From Glandiceps talaboti (lineage: Eukaryota > Hemichordata > Enteropneusta > Spengelidae), in assembly GCF_964340395.1 (NCBI RefSeq), contig NC_135556.1:3217501-3281500 (forward strand): a stretch of 64,000 nucleotides of DNA, written 5' to 3'. The notes under the pieces were generated by a model. That model saw only the letters and a program-made list of their open reading frames with translations, made no database searches and was not told the origin of the DNA. This document shows, in pieces, positions 31,001-45,900 of the stretch (position 1 is its first letter; each line of letters starts with the position of its first letter). A program made the translations under genes and the position numbers.

Positions 31001-34000
31001 TCGGCAGATTTGGCTGACGTTTGTCAATAATATGCAAATTAGGTCTAAAATGTGAATATTGATCAAACTTTTACGTGTATTGGGCTGAACTTAGTTGGCA
31101 TGTTTTTAGAGGCCGTAATCTGCAGATGTTGTACAAAACATTGATACAATTGGCCCTAGCAATCATGACCACGCCCCTTTAACAACAGCCAAATGCCAGT
31201 ATATTTCGTAAAATAACATCATTATTGGGAAAAGAAGTGAATTAACATTCAAAAAATGTATGCAAATATAGCAACCAACAAGGCCATGCCCATGACAACA
31301 GCCAAATGATGGATTATATGACAAAGATAACTACAGTGATATATATATAGGCAAGTGGTTAAACATTCTAAAAACGAACACACATATTTGCCCAGCAACA
31401 AGACCACGCCTATAGTAACAGTAAAATGATAATGTATGTTGTAACCGTCACATCAGCGATGGACTGGCATGTGGATAAACAATTTTGAAAAATAATAACT
31501 ACACAGTTGTGCTTCAACGCCATTGGCTTCAGTCCTAACTTTATCTACGACGGCGAGAGTAGAATTTGGTACTGCGTAAGTTTAAGTTGGTAATTTATTA
31601 ACTTTTAGTCATACATCAAGAAGATTATCTCATATCTCATAGCTTTCATCCACCTCGTTATTAAAATAACTTATTGCGACGAAGCAGCCAGAAAGTTTGC
31701 AAATATACAAAGTAAAAAACTGCTCCTGAGGTTTAATTTGATTCAAATTGTGAGCAAAATATTTCTTGGCTCCGTCTTGCAGACCATCAAATTTTTTATG
31801 GCCCACCCTTTGCACCCTATTTCTTTTTCGTGTCCCTTCCGCCGTAAACTTTGTTCCGTAAATGGAGTAGTTCCGTGACCTCATAAATACTTTGATGAGT
31901 ACTTCGCTTCCAGTATTCTTTGAGACAAGTTCGCCTATCAGTTTCGATAAAAAATACCACCCGTTCGCTCCTGAAAAGTCGACTCTTTGTACTTAATTAT
32001 GATAATGGTGACGGCGTTCTTGCATAAACTGTTGTTGCCCAAGTAATAATTTACTTTTGATTTGGTTTGTAAGTGATTACGCAATGCAGAATTATCCGGT
32101 GGACAGTACAGTTTCGGACTTTCGACTGTTTACTGCTTTAACGTTCTTAAATTTCTAAATGTCCATTATCTTAGGACGTATAAACCTTGAAAGTGATGCC
32201 AGAAGAAAAAGAAAGTTTTGATTTGTTATAAGAAGTTTACGAAGGAGGAGGAGAGGGATAAATATGGGGAAGAATATATAGGAATATAGGTCACTGAGGA
32301 AAAAACCTGGGCGATAATGATGACGAAAAAAATGATTTTTTTTATTTGAAATAGATGAAATCAAATGAAAAACGGTGACAGCGACGAGTGACAAGAAGCA
32401 TAATTATAACTAGTCATTAACAACAATAACAATAACGGTAGCCATAACAACGATGATAACATCATCGAAAGCAACAACACATTTTGTCATCCTACGAGTA
32501 CGACTCTAATTTTCCTATTAGGTTAAACTGTCGACTCCAGACATTTAAAAGACTAGATACAGTTTGATTTTACTGGATAGTAATTATTCTGTGTTGAAAT
32601 TAGGTCATCGTAGTGGTGTTCTCGTAATCATTCATATTACATTACATTATGGTCGCTAAGACTGTTTCTTGCATTACACTGTCGCCTCCAACTATCCATA
32701 AACTTTACGACGAAGTTTTCAGTGTATTAATCTATTAGTAACCTTTAACCAGGTCAGGTATTAGGTTTTGCATTGAGAGATGTCAATCGCACTTTTGAAT
32801 GTAACATCATGTATTAGTTTACACCAAATTGTCAAACTTAAGTAAACTGATATGTACTCTTTTCATCTGTCATGTTTCTAAATTTGTTTCACAATATACA
32901 CACATTGCCACGATTACGACGGAAAGTATTCCTTGTCATCAGTTCTTGTTCCTTGTCACCAGCTCAACACAGGAACACGTATAGCTTGTTTTCACACTTC
33001 CAATCCATGTAGTCGATCACATGGTTTCATATAGATCACCATATAATCACATTTACCCATTTGAATAAAAGAAACTAAACTAAAGAAATAATATAACTGT
33101 GCGTGGCCCAGACTAATCAACGGAGTAGCAGTTTATATTGTTTTCATATAACTGTGCGTGGCCCAGACTAATCAACGGAGTAGCAGTTCAATATTGTTTT
33201 CATATAACTGTGCGTGGCCCAGACTAATCAACGGAGTAGCAGTTTATATTGTTTCACTAGTCTAGAAACCAGTCATGTTAGGATTTTGCTTTCCCTACCA
33301 TAAACGTGAGAACAAAATCCTTACGCTACTTTCCCCGCCATAAACGTGAGAACAAAATCCTTAGGCTACTTTCCCCTACCTTAAACGTGAGAACAAAATC
33401 CTTACGCTACTTTCCCCGCCATAAACGTGAGAACAAAATCCTTACGCTACTTTCCCCTTTAAACGTGAGAACAAAATCCTTAGGCTACTTTCCCCTTTAA
33501 ACGTGAGAACAAAATCCTTAGGCTACTTTCCCCGCCATAAACGTGAGAACAAAATCCTTAGGCTACTTTCCCCGCCATAAACGTGAGAACAAAATCCTTA
33601 CGCTACTTTCCCCGCCATAAACGTGAGAACAAAATCCTTACGCTACTTTCCCCGCCATAAACGTGAGAACAAAATCCTTAGGCTACTTTCCCCGCCATAA
33701 ACGTGAGAACAAAATCCTTACGCTACTTTCCCCGCCATAAACGTGAGAACAAAATCCTTACGCTACTTTCCCCGCCATAAACGTGAGAACAAAATCCTTA
33801 GGCTACTTTCCCCTTTAAACGTGAGAACAAAATCCTTACGCTACTTTCCCCGCCATAAACGTGAGAACAAAATCCTTAGGCTACTTTCCCCGCCATAAAC
33901 GTGAGAACAAAATCCTTACGCTACTTTCCCCGCCATAAACGTGAGAACAAAATCCTTACGCTACTTTCCCCGCCATAAACGTGAGAACAAAATCCTTAGG

Positions 34001-35637
34001 CTACTTTCCCCTTTAAACGTGAGAACAAAATCCTTACGCTACTTTCCCCGCCATAAACGTGAGAACAAAATCCTTAGGCTACTTTCCCCGCCATAAACGT
34101 GAGAACAAAATCCTCAGGCTACTTTCCCCGCCATAAACGTGAGAACAAAATCCTTACGCTACTTTCCCTACCATAAACGTGAGAACAAAATCCTCAGGCT
34201 ACTTTCCCCGCCATAAACGTAAGAACAAAATCCTTAGGCTACTTTCCCTACCATAAACGTGAGAACAAAATCCTTAGGCTACTTTCCCCGCCATAAACGT
34301 AAGAACAAAATCCTTACGCTACTTTCCCCGCCATAAACGTGAGAACAAAATCCTTACGCTACTTTCCCCGCCATAAACGTGAGAACAAAATCCTTACGCT
34401 ACTTTCCCCCGCCATAAACGTGAGAACAAAATCCTTACGCTACTGGATTCTAAGGTATTACTTCACATGTCATATTTATGATTAATATCTAACATTTCAA
34501 TCGATGGAGTAGATCGATCATGGGTTTTCATGTCAGTAGATTACCGTACAGTTGTATTTAGCCATCAACGTTATATGCAGTATTACTCAACAATATCAAA
34601 TATCATTTCAGTTCGTCACTCAGACAATAATCGGCAGCGTATAAGTTTATTCTTTGTTACATCAATTGTCATACTTATGGTTCTTATGTAAAATTTGAAT
34701 CTAATCAGAATTTGTTTTACGGTTTGGCAGGTGGGAAACTTAAAGAAAGCTCTTAATTTGTCACGTGAGCTGCTGAAACAAGGTATGTAGATATAGGCAT
34801 ATAAATTCAGTCTTAGACAAAGAAAATATGTACGTGGAATTCGAATACGTCGTAACGAATAACATTGATTGTGTCTCTCACGTCACGCAAGTTACAAGTA
34901 TGCCTCATCAGTCAAAGAAAACAAACGAAAATAGAGCATTTCTCATAGCCATTACATTCTTACTTTAGGGAATGTCACTTTATAAATATATGTAGAATTC
35001 ATGGATATGGCTCATTGAAATGAAAACACAACAGCGTTTAAACACGAGTATGAAAATGACGAAATCAAAACCTCCAGAATATCTTAGGATGTCATTCTAT
35101 CTAGGCCTTTATCTATGCAGAATGTCATTCTATCTAGGCCCTTATCTATGTAGGAACTCATTCTATCTAGGCCTTTATCTATGGAGAATGTCATTCTATC
35201 TAGGCCCTTATCTATGCAGAATGTCATTCTATCTAGGCCCTTATCTATGTAGGAACTCATTCTATCTAGGCCCTTATCTATGCATCTTTCCTGTGACCGG
35301 TAATTCTAATTCAACCGTTCTTCATTTTTCCTATAGAACCGAGTAATCCACGAGTTTTAAGAAACGTCAGGAACTATGTGAGGGAAATTGAAAAGAAAGA
35401 ACAGGAAGAGATGAAAGTGTTAGAAGACAAGACAAACATGCGACCACCGTCCAACTATCTGGCAAATAGAGAAAAGTATGAAGCGCTTTGTCGAGGAGAG
35501 ACAGAATCGGTAAGAAACCTTCAAAATACTGAGTCAGTAGGTAATGAATATTTTGTCACTAATCACGTGTTTTAAAAATGAATCAGGGTTTCAATTTAAT
35601 AAGACATTTTCAACAGAGAACTTTAATAAACAAAAAT

Positions 35638-35672
<35 letters not shown>

Positions 35673-36921
35673 AAAAAAAAACCCTGTGGTATGTAACGCT
35701 AAGCTATTGACAATATTTGGTAGTTACAGACATGAGATATAAGTATACAATAGACACCGGTGGAAAGATAAACAACAAGGCGGAGCCGCGTTGTTTATCT
35801 TTCCACCGGTGTCTATTGTACTTATGCCCGACAAGTTCACAGGATGGCAGGATTAGTCCATCTCACCCTTGCTAAGATAAAGTACACACTGTCTCACCCC
35901 TTGCCAGGCTAGGTGATGATAATAACTGAGATAAAAGTGTACACATTCGGGTGAGGACACTCACAGCATGCGCAGTGTTCACGGCGAAGAAATAAGCCAT
36001 ACAACATTCACAAGCCCTGATATGACTGAACAACGAGACGTGTCTAATATTATAGTGTAGCTCATCTGAAGATGTGTGTAAAATTCGTTTTTTAAATGTT
36101 TACCGTTTCTTTTGAATGGTAACAGTTGTGCCCTTCATCCTTAAACCCTTACTGTGCAGTCACTACTCCATTCATGGTACAGTAGTATGACTTATTTTTA
36201 ATACTACTCGCCACAACTATTTTTCTCCGTAATTAAGTTCTCCTCGTAATTTTGGCAAATTATTTTGGTCCGGGTCGTACTCTTGCATTTCATTCTTGAG
36301 ACCATGGAGGCTCCCCTTCTCTATACTTCCATGTGCAGGCATATGGTTTCTGACTTTGCCGGACTGGTTTTACTTGAACTACAAAGGTCAACCCAATTCA
36401 CACCTTCTAAGTCCCCCTTTGTCTTACACTATCCAATACTGATAAGACTTCAGCGGCAACTCAGACAAGGAGGTGGTTATAACCCGCTACACAAACTTTA
36501 ATATTAGCTCCGGTAGAGGACTGCTAATCCCGTACATGTCAAACAATGTGTCAACATTATGACAGATAAAGGGCATAATATATGTTCTGTTCTTCGATCG
36601 AAGCATAGTGGTCATTTCTGTTCACACTGTAAGGCTGTTTACCTGTCTCAGAATTATAATGTTTATTTTTCAGCCATTGTCACTTTCCGAGGTCATTGAA
36701 TTAAACTGTCACTATGCAACCAATGGCAACAGTATGCTCATATTGCAACCGGCCAAGAAGGAAATTGTGAACTATGACCCAAAAGTTATAGTCTATCATG
36801 ACGTCATCAGTGACGTCGAAATAGCGCAGCTTATCGAGTTGGCAAAACCAAAGGTTAGTGATTGAAGGGTTCTTATATATTGAAAACATGTCGTAATTGT
36901 ATGAAATGTAAGCCAGTATAC

Positions 36922-36966
<45 letters not shown>

Positions 36967-39900
36967 ACATACATACATATATACATACGTACGTACGTAC
37001 GTACGTACGTACGTACGTACATTCATTTAGATGTTATTCCCCAATATTTTTCTTCGTTCAGCCAAGGGAAATACTCGTGGCCTTAAGTGGGTTTTGTTTC
37101 TAGTTTAGTTTCTGCCATAAACTACTGATATCCTTATTCAATTCTATTCAGTTAAAGAGGTCATTGGTTGTCGATCAGGTAACTCAGGGTGGCGCTGCAG
37201 ATGCAGATTACAGAATCAGCAGTAGGTTTGTATTTCTCTTGTTTTCATTACGGTTACAAAATAAGGAGTTCTTCTCAATAAAAATAAAAGGATTTTGATA
37301 ATTTTAACAAAAGGTTGAGCATTTGTACGCAATTTTCGAATAAACGCGGGGCAAATAGAAAACCCCGACAAAACATTCTTACCATGATTTGAAACTGAAC
37401 AGTGACAATATTGAATTGACTTGGATCCTTGTGAAGAATGTTGGTCTGATGTGTTATACCGAACACAAGGAAGAGTGGTGTTTGATTCGATAGTCGAGGA
37501 ATTCCAAATATCAATAAAACTCGTAGAAGATCATTAATGATATACATATGGTTTTCATTTCATGTATCAAATTAAATTTTCTAACTCACTGAAAAGTTGA
37601 TTCACTACTGTTCTCTATAAACTATCAGTTATATGGATGTAAAACGTGTTGTATAGCGTCAGCATAGCTCTATAAACTATCAGTTATATGGATGTAAAAC
37701 GTGTTGTATAGCGTCAGCCGCATAGTCTCTATAAAATATCAGTTCAAAATGGATGTAAAACGTGTTGTATAGCGTCAGCCATAGTCTCTTTATCCCAAAT
37801 TATGACATAAAACTGTTGTACGTATTATCGTCTGTGTATTTAAGTCGTCTCATAAATTGGTATTTCCAGTGGGTGGCTGGAGGATCACCATACAACCCTT
37901 GGAATTAAGCTATCCCGACGTATTTCCTACATAACTGGACTCAGTACGCTCTCAGATTCAGGACATCGACATGCTGAGGCCTGGCAGGTGAGATGTGAGA
38001 ACGACGTCATGAGAAGGGGAGGAGGTACGGGTGGAGGTACGGGTGGAGTGGGAGTGGACAGGGAATTGTGTATCAAGGGTATGGGGAATCAAAAACCCGA
38101 CACTGAAGAAGAATTAGTCGGTAAGGTACGCCGTGACGGGGTGCCCTCACGTATCGCTCAACCCCTCTCCTGAGAGGAGGCCGGTGAGGGCGGAACGACA
38201 CGACGTATCTTATACAGTCTAAAAGAAGAATACGTTAGTAGTTGTTACGACAAAAGCAAAGAAAAGCATGGCAAACGGGTTGTCTCGCATATGTCATCGA
38301 CTGTTCATCATTCAAAAGCGAAAATAATTGAGAATTTAGTTTAATTCTTTCAATAAAATACATTTAAAATTTCTGATATTAGTCAAAAACACAACAATTA
38401 GAGTACATGATCCACCTCTGAGTCAGTAATTTATAATTTATTTATTTGCACCCACAAAATAGTTTGTTGAAATATTTAATGTAATTGCGTCGGTATTGGT
38501 TGTGCAGATGAACAATCACAGAACAAGAATGTAGAATGGTTACTTAGACACCCCCCTCATCATATACCTTTCATTTACAGAGTCTTCAATGTAGTTTATA
38601 GCATAAAGTATCACCGTGAGTGAATCTCAGTTTGATTCTACTCACATACAGTAACTTGCAATTGTCAATGACTGAAAAATTCTCTTGTATTTCTACAGGT
38701 CGTGAACTATGGACTGGGAGGCCAATATGAGCCACATTTTGATCACTCAACCGTAAGAAAACTAGTCACTTTTTCAATGAATCATGTATGAAAACCAAAT
38801 TCAGGCTGTTCCAGTGGTATTTACACCATTCTAACTTTGTTTTATGGAGTGACAATTGTTCTGTAACAGTAAATAGTCTTTCTCTCTTACACACTGAATT
38901 GAAAATAGACTTCCTAAGTGTTTGTTAAATTCTAGTCACATAGGCGTACTGGCTGGCCGACATTGCGTTCTAATTTACACATTTGTATTAAAGTCAAATA
39001 CGAAGAACACATAAACGTGATGGCCAAACGGTAAACGATTATAGTTTTCTAACATAACACCAGCTCGTACCATGTATAGTTTGGGTTACTCGCATATTGT
39101 TTTTATCGTCAACTTGTTAAAATTGGAGAAAACATGGAAAAAACGATAATATCATAATTTAAAGAAATAAACTACTTTTAGCCAATGCACACTTTCAATT
39201 GATTAATATTCCGATGGAAAATTGATTTAAAAAAGTAGAACTAAACAATTTTGGCGAGATGAGTACCCCCCCCCCCCTCCAAAAAAACCCAAAACGGATG
39301 GTTTCTCATTGGACTACTGCTCATCAATATTGGTGATCTTTGATTTATGAAGATATCGGTATTATGCGTATATCTTTATGTATTAGGAAAGTCAAGTAAA
39401 ATTGTCTCTTCTCAACAATCTTCTTCTAGGACGAGGACAAACCAGACATCCATCTACCGGGATCAAGGAATAGAATTGCTACTTGGATGTTTTACGTGAG
39501 TTATATATGACATTACACTTATATCTATATATACAACAATACATTGATGTCGCATTGTGTTGCAATACGTGGAAAACTTTTGTATCTTTTAGCTTTAACA
39601 ATAAATGTTTCTACTTCAGACATACATGTAGTTTTTGTGCAATAATACTGTCATATTTCATTCCATTCAAGTTGAGAAGGAAAGGAGAAATACAATATTA
39701 TACTGAATGGTCCTACATTTCACTCAACTTTCAATTTAAACAAGATGTATATATTAATTTGTAGAGAGGGTCATGACTTGATCGACACATCTTTGTCCCC
39801 AATGAAAGGTTAACATAATGTTATACATTCCTGAGATACCTAGATTTCATGCAATTCCGTATAAACTGGAGTGTTCTCATCAACACGCTCGTAAAAGTCG

Positions 39901-42900
39901 TTAAAGAATGGGTTTTTGAGGTAAACCTGATCCATTTGTCCACTTACTTTCTACATTATCGTACTCGTTTATCAGTATTAGTTGATATGTGCATTGCTCT
40001 CCCCAACCATTGTTTAGACCTTCCACCCACAACTAACTGATCCATGCTGTGTTCCCTATTTCGACTTCTCTCTTCGTAACATACATTTGCATATATCAGT
40101 GACTAAGGATGTCAGTGTCATTCGCTATTCATGTACTTCTGTCTGATTTTTTTTACACACAGTTAAGTGATGTTAAAGCCGGTGGATATACAGTCTTTCC
40201 GGAAGCGGACGTCTTCGTACCACCAGTAAAAGTAAGTTGTAATTCTGTCAGTGTTTAGTAACTACACAAATGTACACAAAGTTATAGTCTTAGTTTGATT
40301 CTACTCACATAGTCATAGTCTTAGTTTGATTCTACTCACATAGTCGTAGTCTTAGTTTGATTCTACTCACATAGTCATAGTCTTAGTTTGATTCTACTCA
40401 CATAGTCATAGTCTTAGTTGGATTCTACTCACATAGTCTTAGTCTTAGTTGGATTCTACTCACATAGTCATAGTCTTAGTTGGATTCTACTCACATAGTC
40501 ATAGTCTTAGTTTGATTCTACTCACATAGTCATAGTCTTAGTTGGATTCTACTCACATAGTCATAGTCTTAGTTGGATTCTACTCACATAGTCATAGTCT
40601 TAGTTTGATTCTACTCACATAGTCATAGTCTTAGTTGGATTCTACTCACATAGTCATAGTCTTAGTTGGATTCTACTCACATAGTCATAGTCTTAGTTGG
40701 ATTCTACTCACATAGTCATAGTCTTAGTTGGATTCTACTCACATAGTCATAGTCTTAGTTGGATTCTACTCACATAGTCATAGTCTTAGTTTGATTCTAC
40801 TCACATAGTCATAGTCTTAGTTGGATTCTACTCACATAGTCATAGTCTTAGTTGGATTCTACTCACATAATCATAGTCTTAGTTGGATTCTACTCACATA
40901 GTCATAGTCTTAGTTGGATTCTACTCACATAGTCATAGTATTAGTTTGATTCTACTCACATAGTCATAGTCTTAGTTTGATTCTACTCACATAGTCATAG
41001 TCTTAGTTTGATTCTACTCACATAGTCATAGTCTTAGTTGGATTCTACTCACATAATCATAGTCTTAGTTGGATTCTACTCACATAGTCATAGTCTTAGT
41101 TGGATTCTACTCACATAGTCATAGTCTTAGTTTGATTCTACTCACATCGTCATAGTCTTAGTTTGATTCTACTCACTAAGTCATAGTCTTAGTTTGATTC
41201 TACTCACAAAGTCATAGTCTTAGTTGGATTCTACTCACATAGTCATAGTCTTAGTGTGATTCTACTCACATAGTCATAGTCTTAGTTGGATTCTACTCAC
41301 AGAGTCATAGTCTTAGTTGGATTCTACTCACATAGTCATAGACTTAGTTTGATTCTACTCACATAGTCATAGTCTTAGTTGGATTCTACTCACTAAGTCA
41401 TAGTCTTAGTTTGATTCTACTTACATAGTCATAGTCTTAGTTGGATTCTACTCACATAGTCATAGTCTTAGTTGGATTCTACTCACAGAGTCATAGTCTT
41501 AGTTTGATTCTACTCACATAGTCATAGTCTTAGTTGGATTCTACTCACATAGTCATAGTCTTAGTTTGATTCTACTCACATAGTCATAGTCTTAGTTGGA
41601 TTCTACTCACATAGTCATAGTCTTAGTTGGATTCTACTCACAAAGTCATAGTCTTAGTTGGATTCTACTCACATAGTCATAGTCTTGGTTGGATTCTACT
41701 CACATAGTCATAGTCTTAGTTGGATTCCACTTACATAGTCATAGTCTTAGTTGGATTCTACTCACATAGTCATAGTCTTAGTTGGATTCTACTCACATAG
41801 TCATAGTCTTAGTTGGATTCCACTTACATAGTCATAGTCTTAGTTGGATTCTACTCACATTGTCATAGTCTTAGTTTGATTTTAATCACTAAGTCATAGT
41901 CTTAGGTTGATTCTACTCACATAGTCATAGTCTTAGTTGGATTCTACTCACATAGTCATAGTCTTAGTTTGATTCTACTCACATAGTCATAGTCTTAGTT
42001 GGATTCTACTCACATAGTCATAGTCTTAGTTGGATTCTACTCACATAGTCATAGTCTTAGTTTGATTCTACTCACAAAGTCATAGTCTTAGTTGGATTCT
42101 ACTCACATAGTCATAGTCTTAGTTGGATTCTACTCACAAAGTCATAGTCTTAGTTGGATTCTACTCACATAGTCATAGTCTTGGTTGGATTCTACTCACA
42201 TAGTCATAGTCTTAGTTGGATTCCACTTACATAGTCATAGTCTTAGTTGGATTCTACTCACATAGTCATAGTCTTAGTTGGATTCTACTCACATAGTCAT
42301 AGTCTTAGTTGGATTCCACTTACATAGTCATAGTCTTAGTTGGATTCTACTCACATTGTCATAGTCTCAGTTTGATTTTAATCACTAAGTCATAGTCTTA
42401 GGTTGATTCTACTCACATAGTCATAGTCTTAGTTGGATTCTACTCACATAGTCATAGTCTTAGTTTGATTCTACTCACATAGTCATAGTCTTAGTTGGAT
42501 TCTACTCACATAGTCATAGTCTTAGTTGGATTCTACTCACATAGTCATAGTCTTAGTTGGATTCTACTCACATAGTCATAGTCTTAGTTTGATTCTACTC
42601 ACAAAGTCATAGTCTTAGTTGGATTCTACTCACATAGTCATAGTCTTAGTTGGATTCTACTCACATAATCATAGTCTTAGTTGGATTCTACTCACATAGT
42701 CATAGTCTTAGTTGGATTCTACTCACATAATCATAGTCTTAGTTGGATTCTACTCACATAGTCATAGTCTTAGTTGGATTCTACTCACATAGTCATAGTA
42801 TTAGTTTGATTCTACTCACATAGTCATAGTCTTAGTTTGATTCTACTCACATAGTCATAGTCTTAGTTTGATTCTACTCACATAGTCATAGTCTTAGTTT

Positions 42901-45900
42901 GATTCTACTCACATAGTCATAGTCTTAGTTGGATTCTACTCACATAATCATAGTCTTAGTTGGATTCTACTCACATAGTCATAGTCTTAGTTGGATTCTA
43001 CTCACATAGTCATAGTCTTAGTTTGATTCTACTCACTAAGTCATAGTCTTAGTTTGATTCTACTCACTAAGTCATAGTCTTAGTTTGATTCTACTCACAA
43101 AGTCATAGTCTTAGTTGGATTCTACTCACATAGTCATAGTCTTAGTGTGATTCTACTCACATAGTCATAGTCTTAGTTGGATTCTACTCACAGAGTCATA
43201 GTCTTAGTTGGATTCTACTCACATAGTCATAGACTTAGTTTGATTCTACTCACATAGTCATAGTCTTAGTTGGATTCTACTCACTAAGTCATAGTCTTAG
43301 TTTGATTCTACTTACATAGTCATAGTCTTAGTTGGATTCTACTCACATAGTCATAGTCTTAGTTGGATTCTACTCACAGAGTCATAGTCTTAGTTTGATT
43401 CTACTCACATAGTCATAGTCTTAGTTGGATTCTACTCACATAGTCATAGTCTTAGTTTGATTCTACTCACATAGTCATAGTCTTAGTTGGATTCTACTCA
43501 CATAGTCATAGTCTTAGTTGGATTCTACTCACAAAGTCATAGTCTTAGTTGGATTCTACTCACATAGTCATAGTCTTGGTTGGATTCTACTCACATAGTC
43601 ATAGTCTTAGTTGGATTCCACTTACATAGTCATAGTCTTAGTTGGATTCTACTCACATAGTCATAGTCTTAGTTGGATTCTACTCACATAGTCATAGTCT
43701 TAGTTGGATTCCACTTACATAGTCATAGTCTTAGTTGGATTCTACTCACATTGTCATAGTCTTAGTTTGATTTTAATCACTAAGTCATAGTCTTAGGTTG
43801 ATTCTACTCACATAGTCATAGTCTTAGTTGGATTCTACTCACATAGTCATAGTCTTAGTTTGATTCTACTCACATAGTCATAGTCTTAGTTGGATTCTAC
43901 TCACATAGTCATAGTCTTAGTTGGATTCTACTCACATAGTCATAGTCTTAGTTTGATTCTACTCACAAAGTCATAGTCTTAGTTGGATTCTACTCACATA
44001 GTCATAGTCTTAGTTGGATTCTACTTACATAGTCATAGTCTTAGTTGGATTCTACTCACATAGTCATAGTCTTAGTTGGATTCTACTCACATAGTCATAG
44101 TCTTAGTTTGATTCTACTCACATAGTCATAGTCTTAGTTGGATTCTACTCACAAAGTCATAGTCTTAGTTGGATTCTACTCACATAGTCATAGTCTTAGT
44201 TGGATTCTACTCACATAATCATAGTCTTAGTTGGATTCTACTCACAGAGTCATAGTCTTGGTTGGATTCTACTCACATAATCATAGTCTTAGTTGGATTC
44301 TACTTACATAGTCATAGTCTTAGTTGGATTCTACTCACATAGTCATAGTCTTAGTTTGATTCTACTCACATAGTCATAGTCTTAGTTTGATTCTACTCAC
44401 ATAGTCATAGTCTTAGTTTGATTCTACTCACATAGTCATAGTCTTAGTTGGATTCTACTCACATAGTCATAATCTTAGTTGGATTCTACTCACATAATCA
44501 TAGTCTTAGTTGGATTCTACTCACATAGTCATAGTCTTAGTTTGATTCTACTCACATAGTCATAGTCTTAGTTTAATTCTACTCACATAGTCATAGTCTT
44601 AGTTGGATTCTACTCACAGAGTCATAGTCTTAGTTGGATTCTACTCATATAGTCATAGACTTAGTTTGATTCTACTCACATAGTCATAGTCTTAGTTGGA
44701 TTCTACTCACTAAGTCATAGTCTTAGTTGGATTCTACTTACATAGTCATAGTCTTAGTTGGATTCTACTCACATAGTCATAGTCTTAGTTGGATTCTACT
44801 CACATAGTCATAGTCTTAGTTGGATTCTACTCACATAGTCATAGTCTTAGTTGGATTCTACTCACATAGTCATAGTCTTAGTTTGATTCTACTCACATAG
44901 TCATAGTCTTAGTTTGATTCTACTCACTAAGTCATAGTGTTAGTTTGATTCTACTCACAAAGTCATAGTCTTAGTTGGATTCTACTCACATAGTCATAGT
45001 CTTAGTTTGATTCTACTAACATAGTCATAGTCTTAGTTGGATTCTACTCACAGAGTCATAGTCTTAGTTGGATTCTACTCACATAGTCATAGACTTAGTT
45101 TGATTCTACTCACATAGTCATAGTCTTAGTTGGATTCTACTCACTAAGTCATAGTCTTAGTTTGATTCTACTTACATAGTCATAGTCTTAGTTGGATTCT
45201 ACTCACATAGTCATAGTCTTAGTTGGATTCTACTCACATAGTCATAGTCTTAGTTGGATTCTACTCACATAGTCATAGTCTTAGTTGGATTCTACTCACA
45301 TAGTCATAGTCTTAGTTTGATTCTACTCACATAGTCATAGTCTTAGTTTGATTCTACTCACATAGTCATAGTCTTAGTTGGATTCTACTCACAAAGTCAT
45401 AGTCTTAGTTGGATTCTACTCACATAGTCATAGTCTTGGTTGGATTCTACTCACATAGTCATAGTCTTAGTTGGATTCCACTTACATAGTCATAGTCTTA
45501 GTTGGATTCTACTTACATAGTCATAGTCTTAGTTGGATTCCACTTACATAGTCATAGTCTTAGTTGGATTCCACTTACATAGTCATAGTCTTAGTTGGAT
45601 TCTACTCACATAGTCATAGTCTTAGTTTGATTCTACTCACATAGTCATAGTCTTAGTTTGATTTTAATCACTAAGTCATAGTCTTAGGTTGATTCTACTC
45701 ACATAGTCATAGTCTTAGTTGGATTCTACTCACATAGTCATAGTCTTAGTTGGATTCTACTCACATAGTCATAGTCTTAGTTTGATTCTACTCACTAAGC
45801 CATAGTCTTAGTTTGATTCTACTCACAAAGTCATAGTCTTAGTTTGATTCTACTCACATAGTCATAGTCTTAGTTGGATTCTACTCACATAGTCATAGTC

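Larger units (their letters stand above)
30143..34730 (+). other. P4HA-B intron 3
   Basis: About 4.6 kb. It contains a MITE (30,525-30,836), shared interspersed repeats (30,937-31,500), a 55-bp triplicate and a 40-bp array. No additional exon was seen. Confidence 0.75.

Noticed and set aside
37988-38173. 61-codon Gly-rich frame right after P4HA-B exon 8
   Set aside because: It starts after a good donor and is intronic. The exon 8 to exon 9 join restores the conserved protein without it.
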